Assembly: GCF_910592395.1 (NCBI RefSeq)
Contig: NC_088319.1
Coordinates: 10,790,001 to 10,854,000, forward strand
Direction of reading: 5' to 3'
DNA: 64,000 nucleotides
From: Lineus longissimus
Lineage: Eukaryota; Nemertea; Pilidiophora; Heteronemertea; Lineidae
Part shown: positions 12,901-27,900 of the stretch, piece by piece
How positions within the stretch are numbered: the stretch's first letter is position 1
How the letters are laid out: every line of letters begins with the position of its first letter
Notes under the pieces: generated by a model
Databases searched by the model: none
Told to the model about the DNA's origin: nothing
What the model saw: only the letters and a program-made list of their open reading frames with translations
Program-made: the position numbers and the translations under genes

Positions 12901-15900
12901 CTGTTGTGATAAACTGTTTGGTGGTGTCACTGGGTTGGGGGGGGGATGGTAGTGGATGCCTTTACGGGCGGGGATGCTTCTGTGATTGTGATATGTTAAG
13001 GGGTACGCTGTTCATTCATATTTATTTACTGTTGGTCCAACTGTATAAATTTTTTTGCTTTTACAAGGCGAGGGTAATAGTCAGTCATAATGCATGCTTG
13101 CATGTTATCTGTGTACAATTGGTGCTTGTTTGAATTTTCCTGATCGCTGCATGTAAATTTAAGTTATGTGTGCACTGGATTTGTCATATGAGAATACTAC
13201 AAGGTTCGTACTGTCCAAATCGTCATCCATACACTCGCATCATTTACGCACAACCAAGTGCGTAACTTGAGTGTAGGTCGCACGTAATTTACGCAAATCA
13301 AAGAGAGATAAAGCACATTTAATACTGGTGCATCATTGGCGTGCAACTTGGCGTGTAACTCGTGCGTATTTTGCACGTCACTGACGTGACGCAGAATGGA
13401 TGTCATTTGTGATTTGGACTTTATATTGTTTTAATCATTGCATATCTGCCAATAACTACAAGGTTTCTCTGGTGCCGGCAAGGCAGTGGCGTGTGTCATT
13501 TTCATGGAAACGACCACCTAAGTAAACAAATGGCATAAGAAAGATGGTGCTTTCGTGAAAAGCTCTGATCACCTTTGGTTGGAGATATTGATGTTTTGCC
13601 CAACATAACAAACCCAATGAAACCTGTCTGTATATTGTATGTAACATGTGACAGTTCTGTTGTAGTAAAGGTTACGAAACAAATAGACCAATTAATCACA
13701 GATAACGGCCTACGTTTCCGATTTTTTGACAAGTGCAAATTTGAGTTGGAATTCTCGTCTCAAGTCCTATAAGGAGATGAGCTATATTTAGTCCGACTAT
13801 TTATGGGGTCATCAGTGTGGATTTCCTATCGAAATGCATGAAGTTGGACCAAAATCTGAGATTGTAGCTGTCCTTGGATATGACACTAGCTTCCTTTGTT
13901 ACTCAGTCTGCTAAGTGGATGAATTTCTCAACGTTTTTGAAGGATCGACTGTGTGGATGCATGAACTTGGGCTAGAAGCTGAGATTATACTTGTCCTTTG
14001 ATAGGACGCTTAGTTCCCTTTGTTACTCTGCTGAGTGAATGAATTTTTCAACCTTTTTGAGGGATCAACTGTGTGGGTGATTGAACTTGGAAAGAAGCTG
14101 AGATTGTACTTGTCCTTTGATAGGACGCTTAGATCCCTTTGTTACTCTGCTCAATGGATGAATTTTTCGGCATGTTGATGCTGCCAAGTAACATGAGTCA
14201 CATTTCGCACTCGAGTATTACTGGCATCAGAATCTACGGTGACTCTTCAGGTAGGTTGTTGGTGCTGACTAGTTGAGTGAATTTGAATTGAGGTATAATT
14301 GTTAGCTTAGTGGTTTGTAGTGCATGGTCTATAACTTTCTTGGCTTTAATCAGTGGGTATGTAAAGGGTTTCTCTGAGCTCTGGACTGAAACATCACACA
14401 GTGTACTTGAATGCGAAAAGAAGCAACACAGTTGAATGCTTCAAGTCTTGATGTTATGCGACTTCATGTCATAGGTATTCAAGTTTCAAGACCTCTGCTG
14501 TTGAAACTTCTGCCAGTTGTTCAGAGCCTTCAAGTATTCCGACTAATCCAGCCAAGCCAAGTCATCAAGTCAATATAGTCACCATCAAAACCCTTATTCA
14601 GGAGATTTCTGGAGAGATAGAGCCTTAGTTGACAAGGATTTGATTGCCAACAATGCACAGATTTTGAAGAAATCATGTCTCATCTCGCTTTCATGCTCTG
14701 GATTCTTGAAAAGCAACATCAGGACGCTTGGTGTAACTGAATCGATCAGCATCTCAACATTGAGTTATGGATGTCTTTACATCATGTATGTCTCTGACTA
14801 TAGATACAGACTACCTGACTTAGATCTGTCATTGACTTTTCTGTCGTAAGAAAAAAAAATGTTTTGTATACCGCTAAGCATCCCAACATGATATTTGCTG
14901 TCTTGCATAGTCTGCGAATGCATTTTGACATTCGGGAAAATTGCAATCTCTTTTCACCTAGACAGAAAACATTCACAACCCTCTCTGGGGTCTGCGGTGG
15001 CAAAAACTTATATCTTCCTACGTAGGTCAAAAAACCTTTTTGCGTCCTCCACTTTAGACGCGGCTGCACTGGAAGTCGACTTTAGATCGATTTGTGCATC
15101 CCTATGGCTGATTTATGTGCTTTTTAGAAGCAGGTCGATTTTCTCGAAAAGCTGGCCAATATTTTGAATGTGCTGTTGGTGATTAATGAGGTCCTTGGGA
15201 AAACTTACTCTTTGACTCGTATCGTTTATAAAGGAATACACCATTTGTATAAAATCCAGTGTGAGTTACGCAGTTATACACAATGCCAATGATCATTCAT
15301 GCAACTTTGTTGGTTATTGCATTGAACATTAACTTAAGACTAAAACTAAATTACTACTAACTAAAATACGAATTCACGGTTGATTCCAAAACATTTTGAA
15401 TATAATATTTTAGACAACCTCAATATGCAAATTTTGTCACAATGCATTCGCCCATGTCGCCCCTTGACCGAATCAATTCATACACTCTCACACCAAACTT
15501 GGTTAATATTTCTCTACACACCTCACGTCGTTAACTTGTTGACGAATCAATCTATCGCCCCCATAAATGCCAAGATCATGCTGATAGCGAGAAAAAATGT
15601 TCTTCTTCTTGCTCGTTACGGATACAAATATTGGATGTCTATGGTAAAAAAAAAAAAATTGATTTACCCTTTGGAGCTCGAGTTTCCGCTGAAATACCAC
15701 CCCATAAAGCCTTAGTTTCTGGAGCAAAATGTTGTTTACATCACCTTTGACGCCAAAATACTCTCAGAACTCAAATTTTCACCCTGGAACAGTTTATATG
15801 AAAATCATGCTCAGCTACCGCAGTACATAACCAAAGCTGTCATTTGGAATACCTCAGTTGCACAAAGCTATAGTAAGTTTTCTGTGTGAAGGGTTGCCGA

Positions 15901-18900
15901 GTGAGTTTTGGCGACTATTGTCAGATCGAGCAGACAGAGAGGTTTTTCTTGGGTTAAAGGGAACTGGAACCGCCAAGCCAGTTCGTATGACCTCGTTTTC
16001 ATTTCCTGCGTATCGGGTGATCAGAACGAGGCATGAATGAAACATGGCGCCTAGCTGTCAATCATTGAGTGACGTCACTACTATGGAATTTACTACGAAA
16101 ACTCATGAATGAAAGATCGCATGACTCACGTGATTCTCACATGATTATTAATAATTACAAATTGAACTTCGCATGCTCGGGCACTGGGGGCGGAGCTACA
16201 AATCTGAACTCAAATAGGAAGTTGGAAGTTTGACTTTCTCGGGCGGTGAAAGTCGAAAAGTTGAATAAATCGCTCGGCGGTTCCAGTTCCCTTTAAGTTG
16301 TCATCTATATCTGGTACCTGGTGCATTCTGATGGGTATGGCTGCCTGGCCATCTGCAGAAGTGGTTAAAAAGGACCAATTTCTTGCCCCAGGCTCCAGCT
16401 GATTGGAAATCTTTATCTTAACACAGTGACAGATACAAAAAATTGGGACGAGCCCTGATAGTAGTATGATCTCGGAAATGTGGGGGTTGGCAGGTCCTCC
16501 TCAGAAAAGTGGGGAAATTTCAGTACCAAATAGATGTTTTCCGGGCTGGGGCTTAATAGACACCCTGAAAAGTCGTTGCTCTTTAAGGAAAAAGGGGACT
16601 TGCCTCATGCGCACCCCCCCCCCTGAAAGTGCCTCTGTGTCACAAACAGATTATTCTTTCTTTTAGAGGGAGATCAGTGGCACTTATCCCGAGACTTCTT
16701 GCCCAAGTGTCTCTCTCGATTAGCACGCCATCCGCAATTTAGACACACCCAGATCAATAGGGGCTATCATGATTAGTGTGACATGCTCTTAACCCTTACT
16801 CAAAGATGGAAGGAAATTTTCGTGGCCCAACAAATTTACTAGGGGGCGCAGGCATTTTTTTCTTTTAACAGGGCTCTTTAAAGGCCGTGATTATACAGGG
16901 TTCAGGTTTTCACATGTAACGTCTGTTGACATTTCATGTGTGATATGAAAAATGAACCAGTCACTTTCAAAGAATTTGAATTTCGTACTCAGTACATTTT
17001 ACGCAACTGGAAGATTTCTAATTCTATTGCAAATTTCGAAGTTTTGGCCTTTAAGGGGCAAGAGTAAATGATAAAGGAGGTCCTTTACTCTCCTCGACTT
17101 CTGTCGAACAAAGTGGATACTGATAAATTGATCCTTATTCGTAACTTGGTTGATCTTACGATGAATCAATTTCTTTTTCTGATTGATGAGAAAGAGATTC
17201 TGTAACCTGCTGGCTGGTCCAAAGTGGTATGAACCGATCTGGTAGATATCGTTACAGTATTGACCTTACTTTATTCGCTACAGCATCCTCCCGTTATTGA
17301 TTTCTATAGTCCGCATATAGTCATTGAATTTTCTGTAGTCGGTACACCATCGTCCTGGGTGGTCCCTTGCCTAATGAATAGACAGTAATTAGTCTTGAGG
17401 AAGCTTAATTAAGACTTGTATGATGAAGGTCATCAGGTCTTTGAGCACTGCTACTGTACCTTTCTTCTGATTCTAATGACCGCTGGAGTAGTTCTGTCTG
17501 ACTAGTATGTCATATCATTGATAATATTGACTGATTGATAGACTCTTGGGGCCATTCTGTCCTTGGTGTTTTTGACACACACATTATCCCTTTCCCTGGT
17601 TGGACATGCATAGCACGTCATGTACATGGTCTTATTATGCGCATGCAACGTGCTATGCACGTCAAGCCCTACAAAGATGCTAATTCACAGGCACCGAGTC
17701 TCGCCCTCTCTAAACTTGTGAAACACTCTCAGATACATCAATCACTATGCCATTTAACTCCCTATGATGATTTTTCATGCTTTTCTATTTGATGATAAAA
17801 ACCAAAATAATGTAGGCCTAATTGCATTTTAATTGATTTCTGCCTCGATTCTGTCAGGAGATATACCCAAAGGCAATTCACTACTGACAACTCTGCTGTT
17901 CTTTTATTGTCGACAGTTCAGTTACATAAATAGCACGAAGATCGATCTGTATATCTTTTTAACGGGGTAGCCAATCTACAGTTGAGATGTACCTTTAATT
18001 GTCATTTCTTTGAAAAAGAAATATTCCATTCATCCCTGGATTTTACTAATCACTAATATTTACTCCACACCATCTCTCTTTACTCTCCAAATGTGTCGAG
18101 TTTGTGACATAAATAGCTCTCGTCTATCGATTGCATCTCCAGGGTCTTTTGGCTGGGTATACCTAGGCGCCCGATAAACTCGATCAACTCCCGTTAGTAC
18201 CTTGACGGCGATGCCTTGACGTTCATTCATTCATGATGTATCGTGTTTCATTCGATAGGACAGAATCTCGTTGTATCACTCTCATTTATTCAAACACTGC
18301 TTTCGATTAGTTGTGCAGACACAGTTGTGAGGGATGGCAAAGCTTTTTTATGGCATGCCTGAAAAACTTATATCTGGTGAGTTCTTTATTTTTGTCAGTC
18401 AGGGACTATGATATGGCCGCTAAGGGCAGTTTGATGAGAGTAATCGTGACAATATTTGTGGAGTTGATTCAGTGAGTGCATAACTCGCAATATGGTTATT
18501 TCAGTTGTCTCGTTAGTGTATCTGTCGGATGTTAAATTCATTGTCCAAAACATGTTTTATGAAATCTCAGTTGCCTGTTTTTTTCTCGGCATATTGTAAA
18601 CTTGAATATTGTACAGTAACCGAAACGCCCGGATTCCACAATGATGTTATCTCCCTGCAGTGACCCTGCACAAAAACTACGCTCAACCCCAGTGGTTATT
18701 TGGTTATTAGAAGGTGCCCAATAGTCCAATTGATGTCTTTTGATGATGCTTCCACTACCCAGTGGGGTCGAGTGTAGTTTTCCTTAGTGGTGACTGCAGC
18801 GAGAGAAACCCCTTGCGAAATATTGCCTTTATACTGGATGTTTGCTTTATCAGTTCTTCTGATACATACTGTCCAAATCACTAATGAAATCCCGTAAATC

Positions 18901-21900
18901 GCGTCCTTGGCCCGCTGCCCAGTCCGTAGGTCGTGCATATGTCACACGTAGGTCAAGCGTATTGCGAAACATAGAGAGATGAGAGCGTCACTGGTGCATC
19001 ATTGGCGTGCAACTGGGCATGCAACACGTACGCACTTTGCTGACTGGAAGCAGGATGGATGTCAATTGTGATGGTCGCTGCGATCACTGATTCTTGTTGC
19101 TGGTACTTGTGATGACCAAACTGCAAACAAGCAATTTTTGTTCCATGATACGGTGATTAAAGTTGCAGGTGTGCTTTTTGCGCTCTTGTGTCTGCATCAT
19201 CGCAAGCAGATAACATTATACAAAGTATCTAATACAGTAGAACCTCTCTATTAAGGACACCCACGGGACTGAAAACTGCTGTCCTTAATAGAGAGGTGTC
19301 CTGATTAGAGAGGTAAAATTGAATGAAAACAACCAATTTGGGACTAAAAGTATTTTCCTTTATAGAGGGGTTGTCCTTAATGGAGAGGTGTCCGCTAAGG
19401 GCGGTTCCAGTGTATATAACAAATGTGCCATTGGTTGCCCATATGGTTACAACAGAGCCACCTGTTGCATTTTCCTTTGAGAATTCCCAGACTTTGACAT
19501 GTTAGACAAAATGGACAGGTCAACTCCTGGTCAGTACAACCCTAGGGATCTCAAGTTCAGGGCTATTGCAATATAAACATGAGAAGGCACACCTCTGGAA
19601 TATGAACTAATTAGATCCGTTGTCTTGGGAACTGACCTTGTTAGTTATGTCCCTGTTCTATTAAGTCAATGAAAGACATGTCGAATTTGAAGAAGGCTCT
19701 TGTCAAGGTCTTAATCACATAATTGGGTCCTTCTAATTATGGACCTAAGCCAATCTTCCATAACTTCTTGCGACAATCCGTTTTTATCCATAAACAAATG
19801 CTAAACATCAATGTTCAGTATCTATTGCAAATTTGCAAATTCAATTGCAAATTACGAATTTTTTATCAAGCAGTGTAGGCAGTAAAAACCATGAGAGTCA
19901 GCATGCTGACTCCTGACAAAGCCTCTGACTGTTATTTGGTCTTAGGATTTTTTATGAGACAGTCCATGCAATTAATGAGCTCCTCTCTTAGTTCGACGCC
20001 CTTCCCCCTGAATCCTAAGACAGGCATTCTGGATGTCTTTTGCTGCATTGAGATCATCTGACGTCATAGGCAGGTCCCAAAACGAACCTAATTCACGTTT
20101 CTGACAGCCTGATCACAAAAGTCAATCCATTACCGGGGTTTTTTTTGCAAGTTCAGTGCCACTTTTGCATTTCTCTCCCGAAAGACACAGCAGGAAAACT
20201 CTGGCGCAGAACTGAAATTAATCGCTTTGAACTCTTCTGGCACCTGCTCCTGACATCAAGCGCTACACCTCAAAACCACATCAGGACCTCAGTGACACTA
20301 AAAAGCTTCTGTTGGCGCCAAAAATAACACTAAGGCGTTGCGGAGTCATCAGAAACCGATTGAAGATGTCCCAAGGTCATCATCGATTCTGCATTACTGG
20401 GACCGTACACCGTTTGTATTAAATCGTTGGTCAAAGAAATAGAAAGGCAGTGATGCATAATACCGGCCGGAGTGCGATAATCATGCATGCAACTTCGCTG
20501 AAACCTGGTAGTATTGTGTATCTGTCCAGACAACCACAATGTTGAAATATATATTGATACATATTTATAATATCAAAAAAGTTTAGAATTCAATTCGAAG
20601 TTTCAGATATCTAATAAACAGTGTGCACCTTTCGGGTCAAAAAATGTAAATCCAACAAATTTTCACTGGCATTTTATTTCATGTATTTCGCAAATAACAT
20701 ACATTCACACAAAAAAAGAATTGCAAAGATATGTTTTTGATGTTTAATCATCTCATAATTCAAAATTAAATTCGTGAATCTTCAATCACAAAGATGAAAG
20801 GGGGCAAAAATGTTGTGATCCAGTTTGTTGGGACAGTTGGCAAAATGCACACTTGCGATAGTCGGGGGGGGGGGGGGGGGGGGTGCACTGGTTTTGCAAG
20901 TGGGGGATAGAATTATTTGTATTTTTGCTTGTTTAAGCTTGCCTCGGACTCCCAAATAATGCAAATAAAACAGTCGCAAACATTACCTAGTCCTCGGGCA
21001 GTCATGCACCCAGATTGTAAGATTGAAAGCACTCTATTGACCGGCTGGGCCTTGTAATGTTACAGATGAAAAACACCGTCAAGGATTGAACCCGGGACCT
21101 CTTGGGTACGAGGCTATCACTCTACTGACTGGGATAAAGGGTCTCTCCCTCTCCCCGAGCTCATTGGAATGATGCCTCCGACACAACTTGTGATTCAAAC
21201 TATCGTCAATAATGCTCAGATCTAAATAACGTGAGCGTACCTTGTCTTCGGAGTTGTCGTGCTCATAGAAGATGATTGAAGACATGTTGATATTGTCTCA
21301 GACTCCACAAAAATAACCCATTGACCTTCTTCAGATTTAAACTATCGTCAGAAGAGCTTAGAAATTTCGTTAGATCTGAAGTTAGCGTGATGGTATCGGG
21401 TTATTTCCCTTCCTCATATTGCTGCGGGCTGAAATGAACCCGCTCTGAACCCACCTGAGTTTCAACAAAGATGCTTATAATGGCAACAAGAAATCAATAA
21501 GGATGACACGGTGATCGATATACCTGCCAGAGTAATCATCTCGTGGAAATATTAATCGGCTCCGACCCTATGTAATCATGGCTATTGACCCTTTAGAAAG
21601 TGGACTGCTAATGAAGTTCAGATTTTCTTTCAGCTGACCAGACAGTAGTTTACTGGTGTATTGGTGCTCCGAGTCGTGCGTCACTAGCATGCCAGTGACA
21701 CACGACCCGCTCTTTGTTTCACACAGATTGCTGCATATGCAATGGGCAGTGCACCACTGATGCGTTTTAAGGGATGTCAATTGTGATTTGGGCTGTATCT
21801 TGCCAAACTCCTTTGCATATAGAAGAGTCTCAAATCTGACCACGTTCAATGTCACCAAGTGTAGCTCAGTAGAAAAACTATTACTGCTTCGAAAGCCAGA

Positions 21901-24900
21901 CTTCTTTGATTTTGGAAACAGGATGATAGGGCCTGTGCTAAAAACAGCAGTCGCGTGCTTTGTGATCACCTGCCAAATAGAAGAGGTGAAAATAACGATA
22001 TCAGAATATTTCAAATCATGTTGTGTCGAAGGTAAAAACAACTTTTGCTGTCTCTTCTCATTTCCTTCGTGACACAACCAAGCCATCTCGAGCACGAATT
22101 CCGATCTCGAAAATTGTAACTAAATGAGCTTGGATTTTTAATTTGTGCGTGATGTGATGCAAATCGTCTATTTTCACAATATTGGAGAGATTTTTGGTAT
22201 CGACTGAATCTCGGATGTGACGTGGAGTGGATGAATCAACATGACCAACAGTCACTGCTATTGGGGTGGTTTTAAAGACTTTGCCATACGGAAGTCTTGG
22301 CCAGAGCCGCCTCACTTTAATTATTGGCCCCAGACCAACAGTCTGGGGACCATATTGATATTGCTGGAAGTTCTACATTCTTCTATCTGTTCACCCACAA
22401 ACATTATTGTGAGTGTTCTCTAAAACACCTAAATAAACCAAAAATCTTTCTTCCGTATACCACCAAACATAACCCCAACCATTCAACGTCACCAAAGACT
22501 TTTCGAAATTTGGGTTCATTTTGATGCTTTTGAAGCGTTTTTATGCGCCGATTTTCTGATTTGCTTTCAAATCTCCGGAACGATTCTGTTAATCACACGT
22601 ACATTAGCATAAGCTCCGCCCCGTAATGGTGACGTCATATCCTCATGCATCATGGCGGCGGTATCTCTTTGCCGAAGTGGGGGATCCCCCGAAGTGTCGA
22701 GCTGTCGAGTATTTTGAGCAAAGAACGACGGTTGAATGTAGGAATAAAATAAAGGAATAGCCTTAAATGCTTATCGATGATCCATCCTGCCCATCTGAAA
22801 AGGTTAGGGTGTTGTTTAAATGTTATTGAGCGTGTGATTTTGAGAAAGCGCGAGCGTGTTTGTCCGGAAATAGATCATCCGCAAAACGGAATAGACTTCA
22901 ATCCTCCATACGTGTACTGTGTGGGCCCGTGGGGGCTATCAAATTTGCTGACAAGCAAATTTCAAATTTCTAGTTCACTTTAAGTCCGCAGCATTGAACT
23001 TGGTGATCCTAATGCATTTTCCATCAATCTGGTTTTTGCCTGTGATTCCAAAATAATAAAAATGGCACCTGGCCACCAATCTGCACTATAAGTCGTAGTT
23101 CCACCTATCATAAAACCCCGTGTTTTTTCAAGACCCGTGTCTTTGCCGTGTGTCAAAAAACCTATGGCGCACTTACACCTATCAGTGGTGTGAGATAATG
23201 GTTACTAGCCTCGGCGACATGTGCGCTGTAGGTAAGGAGCTCTCCTGTGTTTCTTTCCCATTGGAGGGGAATTTCACATGCGCAATACCGAGGCAACTAC
23301 ACCGCGCCATCTGTCACCGTATCTTAGAACTTGCAATTGCCGTGTCTATTCAGATTCCACCTACCAAAAACACGGGTGTTGAACACGGGTCTAAATTAGC
23401 CCCTGATTAGCCCCATCGAGCTCGATGGGGCTAATAGACACGGGGATTTGACACACGGGTCTATTTAGACACGTTAATTCATTGGTGTAAGCGCAAAAGA
23501 CACGGGGATTTGATAGGTGGAAGTACGACTATAGTTGGTTCAGGATGTTCAGAGATGTTACAAATCACTCTCATTTTTATGTGTGTATTGTGGTTAAAAT
23601 ATTTTCTAAGGGTTCATGTTGATAAGAGAGAAGTAGTGCATTTCCTATGTTTTTTGGGACGGGTTTGGCATTAATGCTACACTATGCTTATGTTCTGCAC
23701 CACATTTTCAATCCCATCAATATTTCCAAATCCATCTCCATAGCAACGAATAACAATCCTTTTAATGATTTTCTCAAGATATTACATCACGTAACCCAGG
23801 AAATAACGAATTTACTTGCTATTGTGCCATGAAATCTCCCAATGGAGTGCATTTGGCTAATCCTATCTCATCTCATCATATTGCGGTTCCATTCTGTCTG
23901 TAAGCTTATAGAATATAGAAAAAGGCTTTATATAGAATCTCTCTGAAATATACTGCAAACTGATAAATATTGGCGCTTATTTATCGAGAAAAAAATTCAA
24001 AAAAATAATCAATTTCACGATTTCATTTTGGTGCATTGCATCATTTCTTTCTGTTTTTCCAATCTAAATATACTACAGCACAGTGAAACTTTGCTTAGAG
24101 GACACCTTAAGTTCACAGGACAGCCTTTCTATTGGAGGTGGTTTTGGTCCAAGTAGGATGTTTCTATACAATTTGATGCCTGTAATCAGGACACTTCCCT
24201 AATAGGGACAGTACTTATCAGTCCCAAGGGTTAATTTCATTTAGTAGAGAGGTTCAACTGGAAAGAGAATCTACCATATTTAAATTGCTATTTTCAAAGA
24301 TCACATAGAGAGTATTAAAGATTCTGTTTAGTTTCAGGCATACCATGTGCCATGCATCTTTACAAACAAACATTATTTCTGGTAATATTCGTGGCCAATT
24401 TTCCTTAATGTTCTCTCTGATTTCTCTTGCAGAGAAAGAGGGCGACACTAGTAGCAATAGAAGTATCAAAAGCCGGTCGACTTCCAGCCAGAGAAGTGTG
24501 GAGAAAAAACCAGCGGTAGGTACAGGGTGTTAGAAAAAATAATAGCATATTTTAGTTGTTTTCTCACAGTTGCTATTTGCATTCGAGATTTGACATTTTA
24601 ACTTTCTATCAAAGTCTGTCTAATTTTAAAACTACTCTGCTTGGTGGTTCATATTTGGAGTTTCTTCGATAGCTTGGACCTCAGGTAGCCTATCAAATAG
24701 TTCCATTTCTGAAGCTTTGTCATCTTTTAAAATTCTTCAAAGGTTGGTTGCTTTCCTTTCTTAACATATAACATATTTTGTAATTTGATGCCCCTTGCCT
24801 GTAAAGGACAAGATTTATGAGAAAATGTGCCAGAGAGGACACCTACTAAAACAGAAGTGTATTTACATCATACACAGGCACCCTTCATGCATAACAGTTC

Positions 24901-27900
24901 TTCTTGTGTTTGGTCGGTGGTTCCACGGGATTAAACCATTTTGCTGCGCAAGTCATTTTTGGCCAGCCCATGCACATCAGTGGATAGCAATGCTGGATGT
25001 AGTGTTAACTTTTATCTGCCAAAAAATTTGCAAAAGATATTCAAAGGTGTCATCTTTAGTATTTGGATCGAACTGATGTTTCCCTTGTGTGTAAGGCATG
25101 TGCAGAGTGGAGTCGTGAATCAAAATTATAGTGGGGCATGCGCACGTCACCCGCACATGATGAGGACATGTGACATGACGTGCTATGCACGTCACCTGCA
25201 GCTAAAGGGTTAAAGTAGGGCACAGTTTGTCATTAATCTTGTCCCTTGATGACAACAGGGATGTTTAAGACACTCTTTGGCAGTTGCATGAACATTACTG
25301 CTTGTATAAGACATCAAGCCTGGTAGTACAGAGCATAGTAGTTCATTAAATCAAAACATTAGGTCTAACTTGTCCGTGCCTTATTTTCTCGTTGTTAATA
25401 TCAAAAATGCTGACTGAGCTAAAATGTACTTTATGTTGTGAAATTGTTCACTCGAGTTCAACCCGTCCCATAGAAGTCTAGGTGCACCCCTTTTAGCCAA
25501 TATCAACACTGACCACATTTTTCCTAGGAAAAAACCTTGTGAAATCCCTCAGATACCCCCTCCCACTTCCTCAAATTCATTGGCCGATAGTAGACGCTTA
25601 TCATCCAACCTCATTCCAACCTCATACCTGAGATACTGCAAAAATTTTCCCCTTAGCGATTCTGAATAACTCATTTCCATGTACACATAGTCCATTGTTA
25701 GATCAGAAAAATCCCGGCAGTGTGCCCCACTTTAATATTTAACTGCTCAAATTTTACCGGTCCTGGCCCGCAGGAAGTACAATGTAATTCAAAATGTCTC
25801 GGATACGGTAGACTACCAAAAGATTTTGTGTCTTTATTTTCGCCAGTTGTGAAACTTTTATTGGAAAAAAATTGTGTTTTAACCCAAAAAATTATCTTTT
25901 GGAATTTTTATTTTTGCAAATCTAGGTTGTTCAAGAAATCCGTCGAAATAAAATGCCTGCGAAAATTTGACATTGAAGGTAGCATTCCCAAGAAATTCCG
26001 ATTGCATCTAGGTAATAGGATTACACCCATCCTGACTGGAAGTCCCCCTCGGTAGAAAAAACAAATTGCATGAGATAGCACCCGCAGTGGAGGATCACAC
26101 CCGTGTTAGAAGACTAGCCCCATAGGCATAGCCAGGTGGGTGGGGGGAACAGTTGAAATCGAGTGAGAAAAGCCCTTGCGTTGACCTACATGTCAAAAAT
26201 TGACCTGAAAAAGCATTTCTTGGAAAACGACCCCATCCTTGCTATAATTTTACTCGAAAAAGCATGTTTTGGAAAACAACCCGCTCCTTTGGGAATTCAA
26301 GCTAAAGGTTGACCGGAAAAGCCTGTTTAGGAAAAAAATCGTTGGAATTCTGGCTATGCCTATAAGACCATACCCCTTTCGTAGTGGATTCAACTCCATG
26401 GCACCCCACGTAGAAGTAGCGCCCTCGCTTTCATTCAGCTTACTCACTGCTTCAGACTACAACATGTACCAAACAAGACTTCACTCAAAGCAAAAGCAAG
26501 AGCGTGGCGACGCTCAAGCCCCCTCCAGAACCGCGGCGGCGGAATTCCCTCCCGCTCGCCATCAGGGATTGGTTCCTTAGCACTAACGAAGCTAACGCGG
26601 GGAAATCGCCGCCCGTCGATCCAAAGGATTTCTCGCCAAATGAGAGTGAGGCAAGTTTGACTGAGTATTAAAGCCATTATTTCGTAGCTTCAGTCAACAC
26701 TCGCACGCAGCGTAAGATTCGACGATGTTGTCCTATAGTTCCATCCGTTTCAAGTTGATAAGAGTTCTCGGTTGGCCCTTATGTTGGATTATATAGAGGT
26801 AACGTTTTCACATGTAACTAGTCTATGTAAGTTGACATGTGACGAGTGAAAGAAGTGACTACATGTACCCTATAACTCCGGCCTTAGGAGAACATTTGCT
26901 GTCTCAGGGTAATTAACTAAACACCTTCACAACATGACCTGTCATTCTTGTGCAAGGCTGAACCACAGAACACAGTGTGCCCAAATATGGCAATTTTAAG
27001 ACTCTTGATATTCTCGCTCTGCAAATGATTGGAGTGTTTGCGCCATGTCACGTCAGGTCCCATCCCTTGGTCACATCAGAAGCGTTGCTCCCCACGATCC
27101 CTGCCTGCGTGACGTGACACAACATACAATTTTTGCCGAGCGCTAATTTGAACTGCTCTATGTGACCCTGCCGAGACTGGCAAGTCTCGTATTTGGGACC
27201 AACTTACTGAAATCTTTTGATCTTAAATTAGCATCAGAATGTTGTATTAACACACTACTCTCCAAAAAAATTAACACATTCACGATACTTCTCTTATCAA
27301 CTTGTAGTAGACAGTAGTTCATTGTACATTTCATAGTATCTTGACTAATTTTCTGCAAACTATTTCAAGCCCGCCAATTAGAATGTTTAATTCTTTTTTT
27401 CACAACAAAAGTTCTTGTTTGCAGTGATCATCACGGGTGGCTGTGACAAGAATCGATGATTACGTGACTTATGATAAATATCAAACAGTGATTACTGATT
27501 TTACCCGCACACGAGAGGTCTTTTTATCACTCAACATAGCGGTAATTGACATAGGTTGCAGCAACAGAAATCACTTGTTTGCAGGGCGCTTCATCTTTGC
27601 AGACCTATCCATCAAGATACTATGAAATGGCCTCCAAGCAACACGGCTGCCGCATGAAGCATGTTTAGACATGCACTGTACATGTTTTCACTCTACTCAT
27701 CGCATCTGTTTAATTAGTTCCATTACGAATACCCACCCTCCGTTAATTGGGGCGTAAGTGTTTTTCTCAAACTTGAGAGAGTTGTAGCTTTGTGTCATTT
27801 TGCCTGTGTTTCATCCTCTATGTGTAACCCTAATGAGGTGTATAAATGCTCTTTATTGGACTTTAATAAAAATGTGTGTCCTGTAAGTAGTCCCTTGATG

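Larger units (their letters stand above)
9949..24432. other. Large intron of the RhoGEF gene (about 14.5 kb)
   Basis: It holds families B, E, F, G and M, a tRNA-like SINE, a tandem triplication (13800-14172) and a 20-G run. The open frames (for example 21568-22095 minus) run across MITE ends and are not credible genes. Confidence 0.6.

Noticed and set aside
15380-15715. 111-codon plus-strand ORF
   Set aside because: Low complexity, with a poly-Lys run from an A tract and no homology recognised.
21083-21145. Functional tRNA gene
   Set aside because: A and B boxes are present but the acceptor and anticodon stems do not pair convincingly; better read as a SINE head.
21568-22095. 175-codon minus-strand ORF
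   Set aside because: It reads straight through the end of a family G MITE (its residues KIQPKSQLTSLK come from the TIR) and has no recognisable domain.
22313-22985. TTAA element around the GGCCCCAGAC..GTCTGGGGAC hairpin
   Set aside because: TTTAA words occur at both sides, but the sequences next to them are not inverted copies of each other.
25720-26055. 111-codon plus-strand ORF
   Set aside because: No family, splice borders or repeat relation could be seen; this length is expected by chance in a window of this size.
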